The notes under the pieces: model-generated
What the model was told of the DNA's origin: nothing
Seen by the model: only the letters and a program-made list of their open reading frames with translations
Databases searched by the model: none
Assembly: GCA_002967695.1 (NCBI GenBank)
Contig: PUHN01000010.1
Location: 1-64,000, forward strand
Direction: 5' to 3'
Source: Rhodobacteraceae bacterium WD3A24
GTDB taxonomy: Bacteria > Pseudomonadota > Alphaproteobacteria > Rhodobacterales > Rhodobacteraceae
DNA: 64,000 bases
Shown here: piece by piece, positions 43,128-52,072 of the stretch
Position numbering within the stretch: position 1 is the stretch's first letter
Layout: each line of letters opens with the position of its first letter
Made by a program: the position numbers and the translations under genes

Positions 43128-44339
43128 ATGATGTCAGCAGAATCCAAGAACATGCGGCTGATCGCCCATGACACGTTGCGCGGCTTTGGCAATGTGGGCG
43201 AAGGAATAAGCCTGCAGGTCGCCAAGGACGGCCGGCGCATTCTTTGGGTCGCCCATGAAAGCGCGCCCAAGAACTTCAGCGGGGTCGACGTCACCGACCC
43301 GCGCAAGCCCAGGGTCGTGGTTCAGACCGACCTTCCCCACAACACGGTGCGCTCGAACTCGCTCGAGGTCGCCGGAAACCTCATGGCGGTCGCCCACCAG
43401 ACCCAGACATGGGGCGAGGAGCCCGCCGGCGTCGCGATCTGGGATATCGAAAACCCCACGGAGCCCCGCGAAATCGGTTTCTATGACGCGGCGAGTCCCT
43501 GGTCGCGCGGATGCCATCAGGTCTGGATGGTCGATGAAGGCTGGCTGACCTGCGCCTGTCCGACAAAGGACTTCCAGCCGCGCGAGAAATGGGACGACCA
43601 GCCTTTCATGATGCTCGATCTGTCCGATCCGACCAGGCCCACCGAAAGCTGCTTCTGGTGGCTGCCCGGAACACGCGAAGGTGACGAGGCCCCGGTTCCG
43701 CCCCGCCACCCCCGTTTCAACCAGGGCTGGCGCTGCCACAATACCAATGTCTATCCGGAGCGAATGGACCGCGCCTATCTGGGCTATATCGATGGCGGGG
43801 TTATCATTCTCGACATCTCGGACAAGTCCAACCCGCAGATGGTCACCCACTGGAATCCCAATCCGCCGAACAACGGCTTCACCCATACGGTCATGCCGCT
43901 CTTCGATCGCGATCTGCTGGTCGTCACCGATGAATGCGTCTATGACGCAGGGGAAGACTGGCCCAAGCGCCACTGGATACTCGATGCCCGCGTCGAGACG
44001 AATCTCGTCCCGATCTCCTCGCTTCCCATGCCCCCGGTCGAGGAATTCGCCCCGAGGGGGGGGCGCTACGGTGGCCACAATGTTCACGAGAACCGGCCCG
44101 GCCCCTCTTTCCGCTCAAGTGACATTCTGGTCAGTTCCTTCTTCAACGGCGGCGTGCGCGTCCACGACATTTCCGACCCGTATGAGCCCAAGGAGATCGC
44201 CTATTACGTTCCCGAGACGCCCGAGGGCTCGCCGGTGGGCGCGATCCAGATCAACGATATCTACGTGGATGAAAATGCCATCATCTATGCGGTCGATCGC
44301 TGGGCGGGCGGGTTGTACGTCCTGGAGATGGATATCTGA
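43128..44339 (+). CDS. LVIVD-repeat beta-propeller protein
   Basis: 403 residues. Repeated strands of the type G-V-A-I-W-D-I-E-N-P-T-E-P-R-E-I-G-F-Y, G-G-V-I-I-L-D-I-S-D-K-S-N-P-Q-M-V and G-V-R-V-H-D-I-S-D-P-Y-E-P-K-E-I indicate an LVIVD beta-propeller. No signal peptide is seen, so it is probably cytoplasmic. Several His residues could bind metal, which would suit the divergent CobW gene, but this is inference. Function of the family is unknown. Two adjacent ATGs (43128, 43131) are possible starts. Confidence 0.8.
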   Translation: MMSAESKNMRLIAHDTLRGFGNVGEGISLQVAKDGRRILWVAHESAPKNFSGVDVTDPRKPRVVVQTDLPHNTVRSNSLEVAGNLMAVAHQTQTWGEEPAGVAIWDIENPTEPREIGFYDAASPWSRGCHQVWMVDEGWLTCACPTKDFQPREKWDDQPFMMLDLSDPTRPTESCFWWLPGTREGDEAPVPPRHPRFNQGWRCHNTNVYPERMDRAYLGYIDGGVIILDISDKSNPQMVTHWNPNPPNNGFTHTVMPLFDRDLLVVTDECVYDAGEDWPKRHWILDARVETNLVPISSLPMPPVEEFAPRGGRYGGHNVHENRPGPSFRSSDILVSSFFNGGVRVHDISDPYEPKEIAYYVPETPEGSPVGAIQINDIYVDENAIIYAVDRWAGGLYVLEMDI

Positions 44340-44606
44340 ACGCCCTTCGGCTGGCGCGCCCGCCCGGGGGGGCGCCGCGGATCTGTCCGGCGTGTGTGAA
44401 GGGGCGACGTCAGCACGCCGTCGGGTTGCGGTCTTTCGGTGTGCCCGTGCGCGGTTGGCATCGGAAAGCCCCCGGTCCGCGGCGACACGGTTTCGAGTGG
44501 TGCGGCGCCTCCCGTCGCGCCGTGTCCTCGGGCCGCGCATTTCGCTTCGGGGCTTGCACCCTGCATGCCGGGCGGGGCGCGACGGCAGATTGATTGAGGT
44601 GGCTGG

Positions 44607-45356
44607 ATGAAGCTCGCATCGTCTCACGGTGGATATGTGATCCCCTACGGAACCGGTTCGGTATCGTCGTCGCAACTGGCGGCTTTCGATGACACCCCTC
44701 TCTGCGAGGTCAATCTGCCCGGAGCCCCCCTTGTCCGCGTCCCGTGCGGATCGCGCGTGCCGTTGCGGTTGCACGACGTCACCTACCCTTTCGCCCGCCA
44801 GCCTGTCTCGCAAGACCTCGCGCATGGTCGTGACCAGGTCGCCTTCCTCGAGGCGCATCTGGCGGAGCTGTGCGGCGTGTGGAACAAGCCGTTGAGACGG
44901 TTCATTCACGGCTACTTTGCAGCCATCCGGCGCCATGTGCAGGAGGCCGCGTCCGAGCTGGAGGAAAGGCTGGGCCCGGTCGCCGGCCTTGCCGAGCTGG
45001 AGCACTGGGTGTTCGCTGCCCCAACGCCGTTGCCCAGAGCCCATATCCGGCTGACCGCCTTGCCGGACTCGGACAGCCCCGACAATGGCGAGTTCCACAC
45101 CGCCGATGTGGCTTTCTGGGACGGTGCCGGATTGATGTGCTGTTTCGTCTCCGGGGGCACCATGATCGGAAAGCAACTGCGCGCCGTGAATGCGCTCACG
45201 GAGTCCGGCGTTCGGGTGATCCGGCTTTCTGCGGCCGACTGCAACGACCAGCACACCCTCCTCGACCTCCTCGGCGCGCCATTTGCCGACTTTACCCCGG
45301 GAATCCGCCTTCCGCAAAGCCCCTTCGGCTCGCAAGGCATTCCCTATCCTGAATAG
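44607..45356 (+). CDS. Hypothetical protein, unrecognised family
   Basis: 249 residues, no signal peptide or membrane segment. I do not recognise it. Visible features: a central helical region (R-R-F-I-H-G-Y-F-A-A-I-R-R-H-V), then a compact alpha/beta segment D-V-A-F-W-D-G-A-G-L-M-C-C-F-V-S-G-G followed by V-N-A-L-T-E-S-G-V-R-V-I-R-L-S. This arrangement recalls restriction-endonuclease-like folds but lacks a convincing D/E-x-K. GAGG precedes the ATG by 8 nt. It follows the LVIVD gene after 267 bp of gene-free DNA and lies inside the island. Confidence 0.6.
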   Translation: MKLASSHGGYVIPYGTGSVSSSQLAAFDDTPLCEVNLPGAPLVRVPCGSRVPLRLHDVTYPFARQPVSQDLAHGRDQVAFLEAHLAELCGVWNKPLRRFIHGYFAAIRRHVQEAASELEERLGPVAGLAELEHWVFAAPTPLPRAHIRLTALPDSDSPDNGEFHTADVAFWDGAGLMCCFVSGGTMIGKQLRAVNALTESGVRVIRLSAADCNDQHTLLDLLGAPFADFTPGIRLPQSPFGSQGIPYPE

Positions 45357-45572
45357 TCTGCCCGATCGCGGCGCCCGCTGCGTCCATCTCGTGAGGAGGT
45401 TCCCGCCGGCAAAGGGGATGTCTCATCCTCGACAGGCGAGGGCAACGCTCCATGCGCGCCGCGCTTGCATGGGCTTGTCCAGCTGGCCGTAAGCGCGAGT
45501 TGGCCCTCGCCTTCGGCCGTGTTCCGGGCAATGCGAGGCGGTTCCTGTCGTGTGGCAGGGAGTGCGTTTCAC

Positions 45573-46010
45573 AATGTGTGCCAAGTCTGCGTTTCCCAGA
45601 TCGCTCAGTGTTGAGGTCCATGTATCGGGTCAGCGAAGGTGGCCGTACGAGGTAAAGGCGCAAGTTGTCGTGGAAAGTCTGCGACCCGGCGAGACGGTGA
45701 ATGCGGTTGCGGCGCGAAATGGCATCCAGCCGAACCAACTGACGGCCTGGCGACGGAAGGCGAAGGACAGGGCGCCCGTTCTGCCGGCCGCCGAGCCGGA
45801 GACAGACGAGGCCTTGTTCGCACCGCTCGTGGTCTGCGATGCGGAGGACGCACCGCCGGCGCCGGCGAACGACACAGCCGGGGGCGAGGTGCGGATCGCG
45901 ATCGGCGGCGTGACCCTCCACCTCGACGCGGACACGCCCACTGTTCGCCTTGCCGAGATCGTCCGGGCGCTCGGAGGTCAGGCGCGATGCTGCCCGCGCA
46001 CAAAGTCCGC
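45573..46010 (+). pseudogene. IS66-family TnpA, fused downstream to foreign sequence
   Basis: From ATG 45573 the frame reads as IS66 orfA: S-V-E-V-H-V-S-G-Q-R-R-W-P-Y-E-V-K-A-Q-V-V, an HTH with A-A-R-N-G-I-Q-P-N-Q-L-T-A-W-R-R-K, and the C-terminal beta region I-A-I-G-G-V-T-L-H-L-D-A-D-T-P. An overlapping TnpB start (M-L-P-A-H-K-V-R at 45987) is cut off after about 8 codons. The TnpA frame has no stop and continues into a tyrosine recombinase remnant. Confidence 0.72.
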
Positions 46011-46039
46011 ACTCGAACGCATGGCGTTCGCCTGCTCAC

Positions 46040-46398
46040 GTCGAGCCAGAGGAACGGCCAGTCGCCCTCCAGAGGCCGGTTCAGGAACGCCTGCGCGCGA
46101 CGCTGCGCAGGGCCCGAGGCACGGCGACACGATCCTGACTGGTCAAAGAGGCGGGCCGCTATCATACCGCGCCGCCGCCGACCGCATGCGCAAGCTACGC
46201 AAGGCTATCGGGGCGGGGAAAGCACACGATTCGCATGCCCTGCGCTACACGACGACCGCCGAAATGGCCGCGCTCGGCTACGACGACGACCTTATCATGG
46301 CCGTGACCGGGCACCGGACTAAGGCGATGGTCGAGAAGTATGCCGGGTCAGCCCGGCAGAAGGTGCGCGCCATCGAGGCGCAGAAAAGGAGGAAGTGA
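46040..46398 (+). pseudogene. Tyrosine recombinase (integrase), C-terminal remnant with frameshift
   Basis: The C-terminal catalytic part survives: H-A-L-R-Y-T-T-T (HxxR), then V-T-G-H-R-T-K-A-M-V-E-K-Y (conserved GH and the nucleophile Tyr). The preceding segment V-Q-E-R-L-R-A-T-L-R-R-A-R-G-T is in a different frame, shifting near 46125. The N-terminal core-binding domain and first catalytic Arg are absent. It stands 205 bp from the 3' end of tRNA-Cys, a typical integrase position. Confidence 0.72.
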
Positions 46399-46598
46399 TG
46401 AGAGGGCGCGCTTATCGCCTTCGCGTGTATGGGTGCCGATTTTGCGGAAAGACCCTCATTAGGGAAGTGCCCGCGGAGTGCTGTGTTGAGCGAATGCGCG
46501 ACCTCGGCCCGAGCGTCCCGAAATCACGGGCGAACGAACGAGGGGTGAACAACGAACTGTGCCATCCGATGTGCCAGACGCCGCGCCGGATTGACTAA
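46398..46598 (+). CDS. Small Cys-containing hypothetical protein
   Basis: 66 residues beginning M-R-G-R-A-Y-R-L-R-V-Y-G-C-R-F-C-G-K. The C-x-x-C plus a later C-C pair could form a small zinc ribbon. A very good GGAGG (46388-46392) sits 5 nt before the ATG, and the gene starts on the last base of the integrase remnant stop. Function unknown; it may be an element gene left after integrase decay. Confidence 0.45.
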   Translation: MRGRAYRLRVYGCRFCGKTLIREVPAECCVERMRDLGPSVPKSRANERGVNNELCHPMCQTPRRID

Positions 46599-46602
46599 GT
46601 AT

Positions 46603-46676
46603 TGGAGGCGAGTGCGGGATTCGAACCCGCGTACACGGATTTGCAATCCGCTGCGTAACCACTCCGCCAACTCGCC
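46603..46676 (-). tRNA. tRNA-Cys (GCA)
   Basis: 74 nt including an encoded CCA. The acceptor stem GGCGAGT pairs with ACTCGCC, and the T-loop GGTTCGAATCC is standard. The anticodon loop TTGCAAA gives GCA. The 3' end faces the integrase remnant, making it the likely attachment site for the accessory region to its left. Confidence 0.95.
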
Positions 46677-46827
46677 AGGGTGGCGTTGTGCTTAGGTTTT
46701 CCGATGGCCGCCGTCAAGGTGCCATGTTCGCCGGCGCCGGCGCGCGCGGCGTGGATCTCGCGCGGATCGTTGCGTCTCATTGAACCGGGGCGAAAATTGT
46801 GCCGGCCTGCCACGTAACTGAAATCAT

Positions 46828-46903
46828 TGGTGGGTGATGACGGATTCGAACCGCCGACATTCTCGGTGTAAACGAGACGCTCTACCATCTGAGCTAATCA
46901 CCC
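46828..46903 (-). tRNA. tRNA-Val (UAC)
   Basis: 76 nt including CCA. Acceptor stem GGGTGAT/ATCACCC, D-arm AGCTCAGATGGTAGAGC, anticodon stem TCTCG/CGAGA with loop TTTACAC (anticodon UAC), and T-loop GGTTCGAATCC. Located 151 bp upstream of tRNA-Cys on the same strand, possibly co-transcribed. Confidence 0.95.
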
Positions 46904-47041
46904 GACGCCTCGCAGATAGCCCGGAAGGACGGCCCCGCGCAAGTGGGCTGCGCGGCGGCTTGCCCGAACCGCGGCGCGGCGGGTAGACTATGCGGCCAGG
47001 CTGGCGCCGCGGCGCCGCGCGACACCCCGAAAGCGGCCCAG

Positions 47042-48361
47042 ATGAGCACGCAATACGCAGTCCAGATGCAGCAGATCCGCGCGCTCGCCATGACAACGGG
47101 TCTGCGGCAGGCGATCGGGCTGCTCCAGTACGACAACCTCGCCCTCTCGCGCCTGATCGCGCGGGAGGCGGCCCGCAACCCGGCGGTGCGGTTGCAGACC
47201 GCGACGGCGCGGCCGCCGCCGCCCCGCCCGGCCGGAATGCCGCCCGACCCTCGACCGGGCGCGGGGGCCGACTGGACCGGCCGGCTCGCCGCCCCCGCCG
47301 AGGGGCTTGAGGCGCATGTCGAGCGCGAGATCGGGCTCGCCTTTCGCGATGGGCGGGCCCGCGAGATCGCGCTGACCTTCGCCTCGGCGCTCGAGCCCAG
47401 CGGCTGGCTCGGCGCCGGGGTCGGCGAGGTCGCGGCGGCGGCGGGCTGCACGGTCGCGGAGGCCAAGGCGGTTCTCGACCGGCTTCAGGCGATCGAGCCG
47501 GCCGGCCTTTTCGCCCGTTCCCTGGCGGAGTGCCTGCGCCTGCAGGCGGCCGATCGCGGGCTGCTCACGCCGGTCATGGAAATCGTGCTCGACGATCTCG
47601 ACGCGGTCGCGCGCGGGGCGCATTCCGCCCTTGCCCGCCGTGCCGGCTGCGACGAGGCCGACATCGGCGCCGCCCTGCGCGACCTGCGCCAGTGCGACCC
47701 CAAGCCGGGCGCGGCCTTCGACGCCGGGCCGGCGCCCGTTCATCCGCCCGATCTGGTGGTCACGCCGCACGGGATCGCCGGCTGGAAGGTGGACCACAAC
47801 CACGCGACGCTGCCGCATCTGATCGTGCTCGACCCCGGCGCCGACGCCTTTGCCGACGCCGAGGCGCGGCGCGAGGCGCTGACCTCGGCGCGGTGGCTCG
47901 AACGCGCGGTGGCGCGGCGCAACGCCACCACCCTGCGGGTTGCCGGCGAGGTCGTCGAGCGCCAGAGCGCCTATCTGCGTGACGGGCCCGCGCGCCTAGC
48001 GCCGCTGTGTTTCGCCGACGTGGCGGCGGCGGTGGGCGTGCATGAGAGCACCGTCAGCCGGGTGACGGCCGGACTGCGCATGGAGACGCCGCGCGGCGGT
48101 GTCGCCCTGCGCGATCTGTTCAGCCCCGCCCTGCCCGGCCATGGCGGCGCGCCGGTCTCCACCACCGCCGTGCGCCACAGAATCGCGGAGATGATCGCCG
48201 CCGAGGTGCCCGAGCGGCCCCTGAGCGACGCTGCCATCGCCGGGCACCTGCGCGAGCGGGGCATCGGAATCGCGCGACGGACGGTCGCCAAGTATCGCGA
48301 GATGCTCGGCCTGCCGGGTTCGGCCGCGCGCCGCACGCGCGCCGCCAGCCGGGCCCGGTAA
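47042..48361 (+). CDS. rpoN: RNA polymerase sigma-54 factor (RpoN paralogue)
   Basis: 439 residues. Region I is recognisable (Q-M-Q-Q-I-R-A-L-A-M-T-T-G-L-R-Q-A-I-G-L-L-Q-Y), the core-binding domain occupies about residues 85-240, the HTH (F-A-D-V-A-A-A-V-G-V-H-E-S-T-V-S-R-V) comes next, and the C-terminal RpoN box is A-R-R-T-V-A-K-Y-R-E. The acidic region II is very short. Related bacteria carry several rpoN copies with dedicated targets. Here two sigma-54 promoters and an enhancer-binding protein gene lie just downstream, suggesting a self-contained regulon. The ATG at 47042 begins the conserved region I. Confidence 0.92.
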   Translation: MSTQYAVQMQQIRALAMTTGLRQAIGLLQYDNLALSRLIAREAARNPAVRLQTATARPPPPRPAGMPPDPRPGAGADWTGRLAAPAEGLEAHVEREIGLAFRDGRAREIALTFASALEPSGWLGAGVGEVAAAAGCTVAEAKAVLDRLQAIEPAGLFARSLAECLRLQAADRGLLTPVMEIVLDDLDAVARGAHSALARRAGCDEADIGAALRDLRQCDPKPGAAFDAGPAPVHPPDLVVTPHGIAGWKVDHNHATLPHLIVLDPGADAFADAEARREALTSARWLERAVARRNATTLRVAGEVVERQSAYLRDGPARLAPLCFADVAAAVGVHESTVSRVTAGLRMETPRGGVALRDLFSPALPGHGGAPVSTTAVRHRIAEMIAAEVPERPLSDAAIAGHLRERGIGIARRTVAKYREMLGLPGSAARRTRAASRAR

Positions 48362-48365
48362 GGCA

Positions 48366-48401
48366 GCGTGAAAATTGCCGCATGGCGCGCGAAATTCACG
48401 C
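48366..48401. promoter_or_regulatory. Putative upstream activator site, copy A
   Basis: GCGTGAA / TTCACGC inverted repeat (48366-48372, 48395-48401) about 110 bp before the -24/-12 promoter. Its left 9 bases GCGTGAAAA, and a GCGCGCG exactly 10 nt further on, are repeated with the same spacing upstream of the AtuA-family promoter (56265-56290). The distance is typical for NtrC-type enhancers. Confidence 0.5.
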
Positions 48402-48507
48402 AAATGCATCCCGCATCATGCCCGCGGCTTCGATACGCCATCGCCATCGCCGCCGGGATCTGCCGGTTTTCAGACCCTTGGCGCGCGCCGCGCTCAAAGC
48501 CAGAGAC

Positions 48508-48523
48508 TGGCATGATCCTTGCA
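48508..48523 (+). promoter_or_regulatory. Sigma-54 promoter of the peptide ABC operon
   Basis: TGGCATGATCCTTGCA: the invariant GG (48509-48510) and GC (48521-48522) are separated by 10 nt as required for -24/-12 elements. Consensus is TGGCACG-N4-TTGCA. It lies about 70 bp before the binding-protein ATG. Confidence 0.78.
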
Positions 48524-48591
48524 TGAAGCAGGGTGTGCGGCGATCGAAGGGCATACCCCCACGCCGCATCGAACCGACAGGGAGAAACATC

Positions 48592-50130
48592 ATGACGAAG
48601 CTTCACAGAACCCTCATGGTCTCGGCACTGGCGCTGTGCACCGCCGCGCCGGCGGTCAGCGCCCAGGAACTGGTTGTGGGCTTTACCCGCGACGCCGACA
48701 CGCTGGACCCGGCCAACCACCGCAACCGGGAAACCGAGACGGTCATCCGCAACATGTTCGACGGGGTGCTGACCCGCGACTCCTCGATGGAGATCCACCC
48801 CCAGCTTGCCGAGTCCTATGAACAGGTCTCGCCCACCGTCTATGACTTCCATATCCGCGAGGGCGTGCAGTTCCACGACGGCACCGAGATGACCGCCGGG
48901 GACGTCGCCTTCACGCTGCGCCGCATCACCGAGGAAGGCGCCATGGGCGACGGCCAGACGAGCCCGCGCCAGAGCCTGATGGGCCCGGTCGAGTCGGTCG
49001 AGGTCGTCGAGGGCAACACCGTCCGCGTGACGCTGTCCGAGCCGTGGCCCCTTCTGCCGGCGATGCTGCCCTTCCAGGAGGTCGTGTCGCAGGATTTCGT
49101 CGAGGAGGTCGGCACCGAGGGCATGGCCACCCAGGCCAACGGCACCGGGCCGTTCGAGCTCGTCGAGTGGCGCCGCGGCGACTCGATCATCATGGAGCGT
49201 TTCGAGGACTACTACGGCGGCGCCGAGGGCATCCCGCCCGTGGACACCGCCTGCGTCGAGCGCGCGATCTTCCGCATCATCCCCGAGTCGGCCTCGCGCG
49301 TGGCCGCGCTGCTGTCGGGTGACGTGCATATCATCAACGAACTGCCGCCGCACTCGGTCGCCCAGGTCGAGAACAATTCCGGCACCGAGGTGATGACAGT
49401 CAACGGGACGCGCAGCTTCTTCATCGCCATGAACATGGAGAACGAGATCTTCGACGATATCCGCGTTCGCCAGGCCGTCGCCCACGCGATCGACCGTGAC
49501 CTGATCATCGACCGCATCCTCGGCGGCAATGCCGAGGCGATCAACGGCATCCTCAGCCCCGACGCCTTCGGCAAGAACGACGAGCTGGAGGGCTACGACT
49601 ACGACCCCGAGCGCGCGCAGGAGCTGCTGGCCGAGGCCGGCTATCCCGACGGGATCGAGGTCACGCTGGATGTCGAGGGCGCCTTCCGCGACACCGCGCA
49701 GGCGGTCGCCTCGCTGCTGACCGACGCCGGGATCAACACGCAGGTCAGCGTGGGCGAGGGCACGATGCTGACCCAGCAGTGGCGCACCGAGGGTGAACCC
49801 AAGACGGGCGACATGTACTTCACGTCGTGGGGCAACGGGTCGCTCGACCCGCAGGGGATCTTCGTGCCGACGCACATGACGGATGCGCGCGGCAACTCGG
49901 CGGGATACGCCAACCCCGAACTCGACGCGCTGCTCGAGGAGGCCGCCGTCGAGACCGACCGCGCCGAGCGCGCCGAGATGTACCAGGAGGCCGAGGCGAT
50001 GGCCGCCGCGGATGCGCCCTATGTCTATCTCTGGGTTCCGCAGGACATCTACGGCGTCTCCACACGGCTGAGCGGCTGGTCGCCCAGCCCCGACAGCCGC
50101 ATCAACCTGCACGACGCCTGCCTCGACTGA
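48592..50130 (+). CDS. ABC transporter substrate-binding protein, dipeptide/oligopeptide type
   Basis: 512 residues with a signal peptide cleaved after A-V-S-A-Q (about residue 24). SBP family 5 features: T-R-D-A-D-T-L-D-P-A-N-H, then F-H-D-G-T-E-M-T-A-G-D-V and R-Q-A-V-A-H-A-I-D-R. It binds peptides, opines or other polar molecules in the periplasm. First gene of a six-gene run with overlapping starts, driven by the sigma-54 promoter upstream. GGGAG lies 8-9 nt before the ATG. Confidence 0.93.
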   Translation: MTKLHRTLMVSALALCTAAPAVSAQELVVGFTRDADTLDPANHRNRETETVIRNMFDGVLTRDSSMEIHPQLAESYEQVSPTVYDFHIREGVQFHDGTEMTAGDVAFTLRRITEEGAMGDGQTSPRQSLMGPVESVEVVEGNTVRVTLSEPWPLLPAMLPFQEVVSQDFVEEVGTEGMATQANGTGPFELVEWRRGDSIIMERFEDYYGGAEGIPPVDTACVERAIFRIIPESASRVAALLSGDVHIINELPPHSVAQVENNSGTEVMTVNGTRSFFIAMNMENEIFDDIRVRQAVAHAIDRDLIIDRILGGNAEAINGILSPDAFGKNDELEGYDYDPERAQELLAEAGYPDGIEVTLDVEGAFRDTAQAVASLLTDAGINTQVSVGEGTMLTQQWRTEGEPKTGDMYFTSWGNGSLDPQGIFVPTHMTDARGNSAGYANPELDALLEEAAVETDRAERAEMYQEAEAMAAADAPYVYLWVPQDIYGVSTRLSGWSPSPDSRINLHDACLD

Positions 50131-50159
50131 GGCGCGCACCAGCGTAGGGAGGACCGGGC

Positions 50160-51167
50160 ATGAGCCTGACAAAGCTGATCGAGCGGCTGCTTCAGCTCGT
50201 GCCCGTCCTGCTGGGGGTCAGCGTCATCGTGTTCATCATGATGGCGCTGACGCCCGGCGACCCGGTCGAGATCATGATCGGGGATCAGAACATTTCGGCC
50301 GAGCAGGAGGCGCAGATGCGCCGCGATCTCGGCCTGGACGAACCGGTCCACCAGCGTTTCCTGACCTTTCTGGGCAACGCGGTCCAGGGCGATTTCGGCA
50401 CCAGTTTCTATCACCGCCGGCCCGTCTCGGAGGTAATCGCCGAGCGCCTGCCGGCGACGATCGAACTCAGCCTCGTCGCGCTGATCCTCGCGCTGGCGAC
50501 CTCGATCCCCCTCGGGGTGGTCGCGGCGATCAGGAAGAACTCCGTCCTCGACCGGCTGGCGACAGTGGGCTCGCTGCTGGGGGTTTCGCTGCCCGGCTTC
50601 TGGTTCGGCATCCTGCTGCTGATGCTGTTCGCGGTGCATCTGCAGCTGCTGCCGGTGGCCGGGCGCATCAGCTATCAAAGCGAGATCGAGCCGATCACCC
50701 ATCTTCTGCTGGTCGACTCGCTCCTGCGCGGGCGGCTTGACGCCTTTGCCGACGCCGCGCGCCACATCATCCTGCCGGCGATCACGCTGGGGCTGCCGAT
50801 GACGGCGATCCTCACGCGGGTGACGCGCACCTCGATGCTTGAGGTGATGCGCACTGACTACATCACCTTCGCCGAGGCCAAGGGGCTGTCGCGCCGGCGC
50901 GTGATCTACCGCCACGCGCTCAAGAACGCGCTGATCCCGACCGTCTCGGTCGCCGCGATCGAGACGGGCTCGCTGCTGGGTGGCAACATGATCGTCGAGA
51001 CGGTGTTCGGCTGGCCGGGCCTCGGCCGGCTCGTGGTCGAGAGCATCTTCGTGCGCAACTTCCCGCTCGTGCAGGCGGCGGTGCTGCTCTACGCGGTGAC
51101 CTACGTCATGCTCAATTTCATCGCCGACATCCTCTACACCGTCCTCAATCCGCGGGTGAAACTGTGA
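50160..51167 (+). CDS. ABC transporter permease, DppB type
   Basis: 335 residues, six membrane helices, with the DppB N-terminal helix V-L-L-G-V-S-V-I-V-F-I-M-M and the cytoplasmic docking loop E-A-K-G-L-S-R-R-R-V-I-Y-R-H-A-L-K-N-A. Inner-membrane channel half of the peptide importer. The stop overlaps the next gene's GTG start by 4 bp. Confidence 0.94.
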   Translation: MSLTKLIERLLQLVPVLLGVSVIVFIMMALTPGDPVEIMIGDQNISAEQEAQMRRDLGLDEPVHQRFLTFLGNAVQGDFGTSFYHRRPVSEVIAERLPATIELSLVALILALATSIPLGVVAAIRKNSVLDRLATVGSLLGVSLPGFWFGILLLMLFAVHLQLLPVAGRISYQSEIEPITHLLLVDSLLRGRLDAFADAARHIILPAITLGLPMTAILTRVTRTSMLEVMRTDYITFAEAKGLSRRRVIYRHALKNALIPTVSVAAIETGSLLGGNMIVETVFGWPGLGRLVVESIFVRNFPLVQAAVLLYAVTYVMLNFIADILYTVLNPRVKL

Positions 51168-52072
51168 GCACGGCAGCCCAATCCCCGACCGAGGCCGCGA
51201 CGCCGGCCGCGGCGACGTCGATCTTCCGGCGCAACATGCGCGACTTCGCCGACAACCGGCTGGCGCTGGTCAGCGCGGTCGTCGTGGTGCTGTTCGTCCT
51301 GATGGCGCTCGCCGCGCCGCTGGTCGCGCCGCACGACCCCAACGCGACCGACCTGTTCCGCCGCCTGCAGCCGCCGGCCTGGATGGAGGGGGGGAGCTGG
51401 TCCTACCCGCTGGGAGCCGACGCGCTGGGCCGCGACATCCTATCGCGCATCATCTACGGCACGCGCATCTCCATCTTCATCGGCGCGGCGGTCATCCTTG
51501 TGGCCACCACCATCGGCATCCTCGCCGGGCTGGCGGCGGGCTACCTGCGCGGCTGGACGGACGTGGCGATCTCGCGCCTGGTCGACATCCTGCTGGGCTT
51601 TCCCTACCTGATCTTCGCGATCGGACTCATGGCGATGATGGGGCCGGGGCTGGTCAACATCATCCTCGCGCTGGCCTACAAGGAATGGGTGATCCCGTGC
51701 CGCGTGGTCCGCGGCGAGACGCTGGTCACGCGCGAGCTCGAATACGTCGAGGCCGCGCGTGCGCTGGGCGCCTCGCGCGGGCACATCATGCTGCGCGAGA
51801 TCCTTCCCAACATCCTTTCGCCGGTGATCGTCGTCTCCACCATCCGCATGGCGCATGTCATCATCCTGGAGGCGTCGCTGTCGTTCCTGGGCCTGGGCGT
51901 GCAGCCGCCCACCGCCTCCTGGGGCGCGATGGTCGCCGACGGGCGGGCCTTCATCCTGGAAAGCTGGTGGGTCTCCACCTTCCCCGGCGTCGCGATCCTG
52001 CTGCTGGTTCTGGCGATCAACGTCGCCAGCCAGGGCCTGCGCGACGCCTTCGACCCGAGGTTCAGCGAATGA
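51164..52072 (+). CDS. ABC transporter permease, DppC type
   Basis: 302 residues starting at GTG 51164. DppC features: the L-G-A-D-A-L-G-R-D-I-L-S-R-I-I-Y-G-T-R motif and the docking loop E-A-A-R-A-L-G-A-S-R-G-H-I-M. Pairs with the preceding DppB-type permease. Ends in an ATGA overlap with the first ATPase gene. Confidence 0.94.
   Translation: MSTAAQSPTEAATPAAATSIFRRNMRDFADNRLALVSAVVVVLFVLMALAAPLVAPHDPNATDLFRRLQPPAWMEGGSWSYPLGADALGRDILSRIIYGTRISIFIGAAVILVATTIGILAGLAAGYLRGWTDVAISRLVDILLGFPYLIFAIGLMAMMGPGLVNIILALAYKEWVIPCRVVRGETLVTRELEYVEAARALGASRGHIMLREILPNILSPVIVVSTIRMAHVIILEASLSFLGLGVQPPTASWGAMVADGRAFILESWWVSTFPGVAILLLVLAINVASQGLRDAFDPRFSE

Noticed and set aside
46603-46676. Duplicate of the tRNA-Cys 3' end as attL at the left island edge
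   Set aside because: No matching direct repeat could be found near 29.5 kb, so the left attachment site is not annotated.
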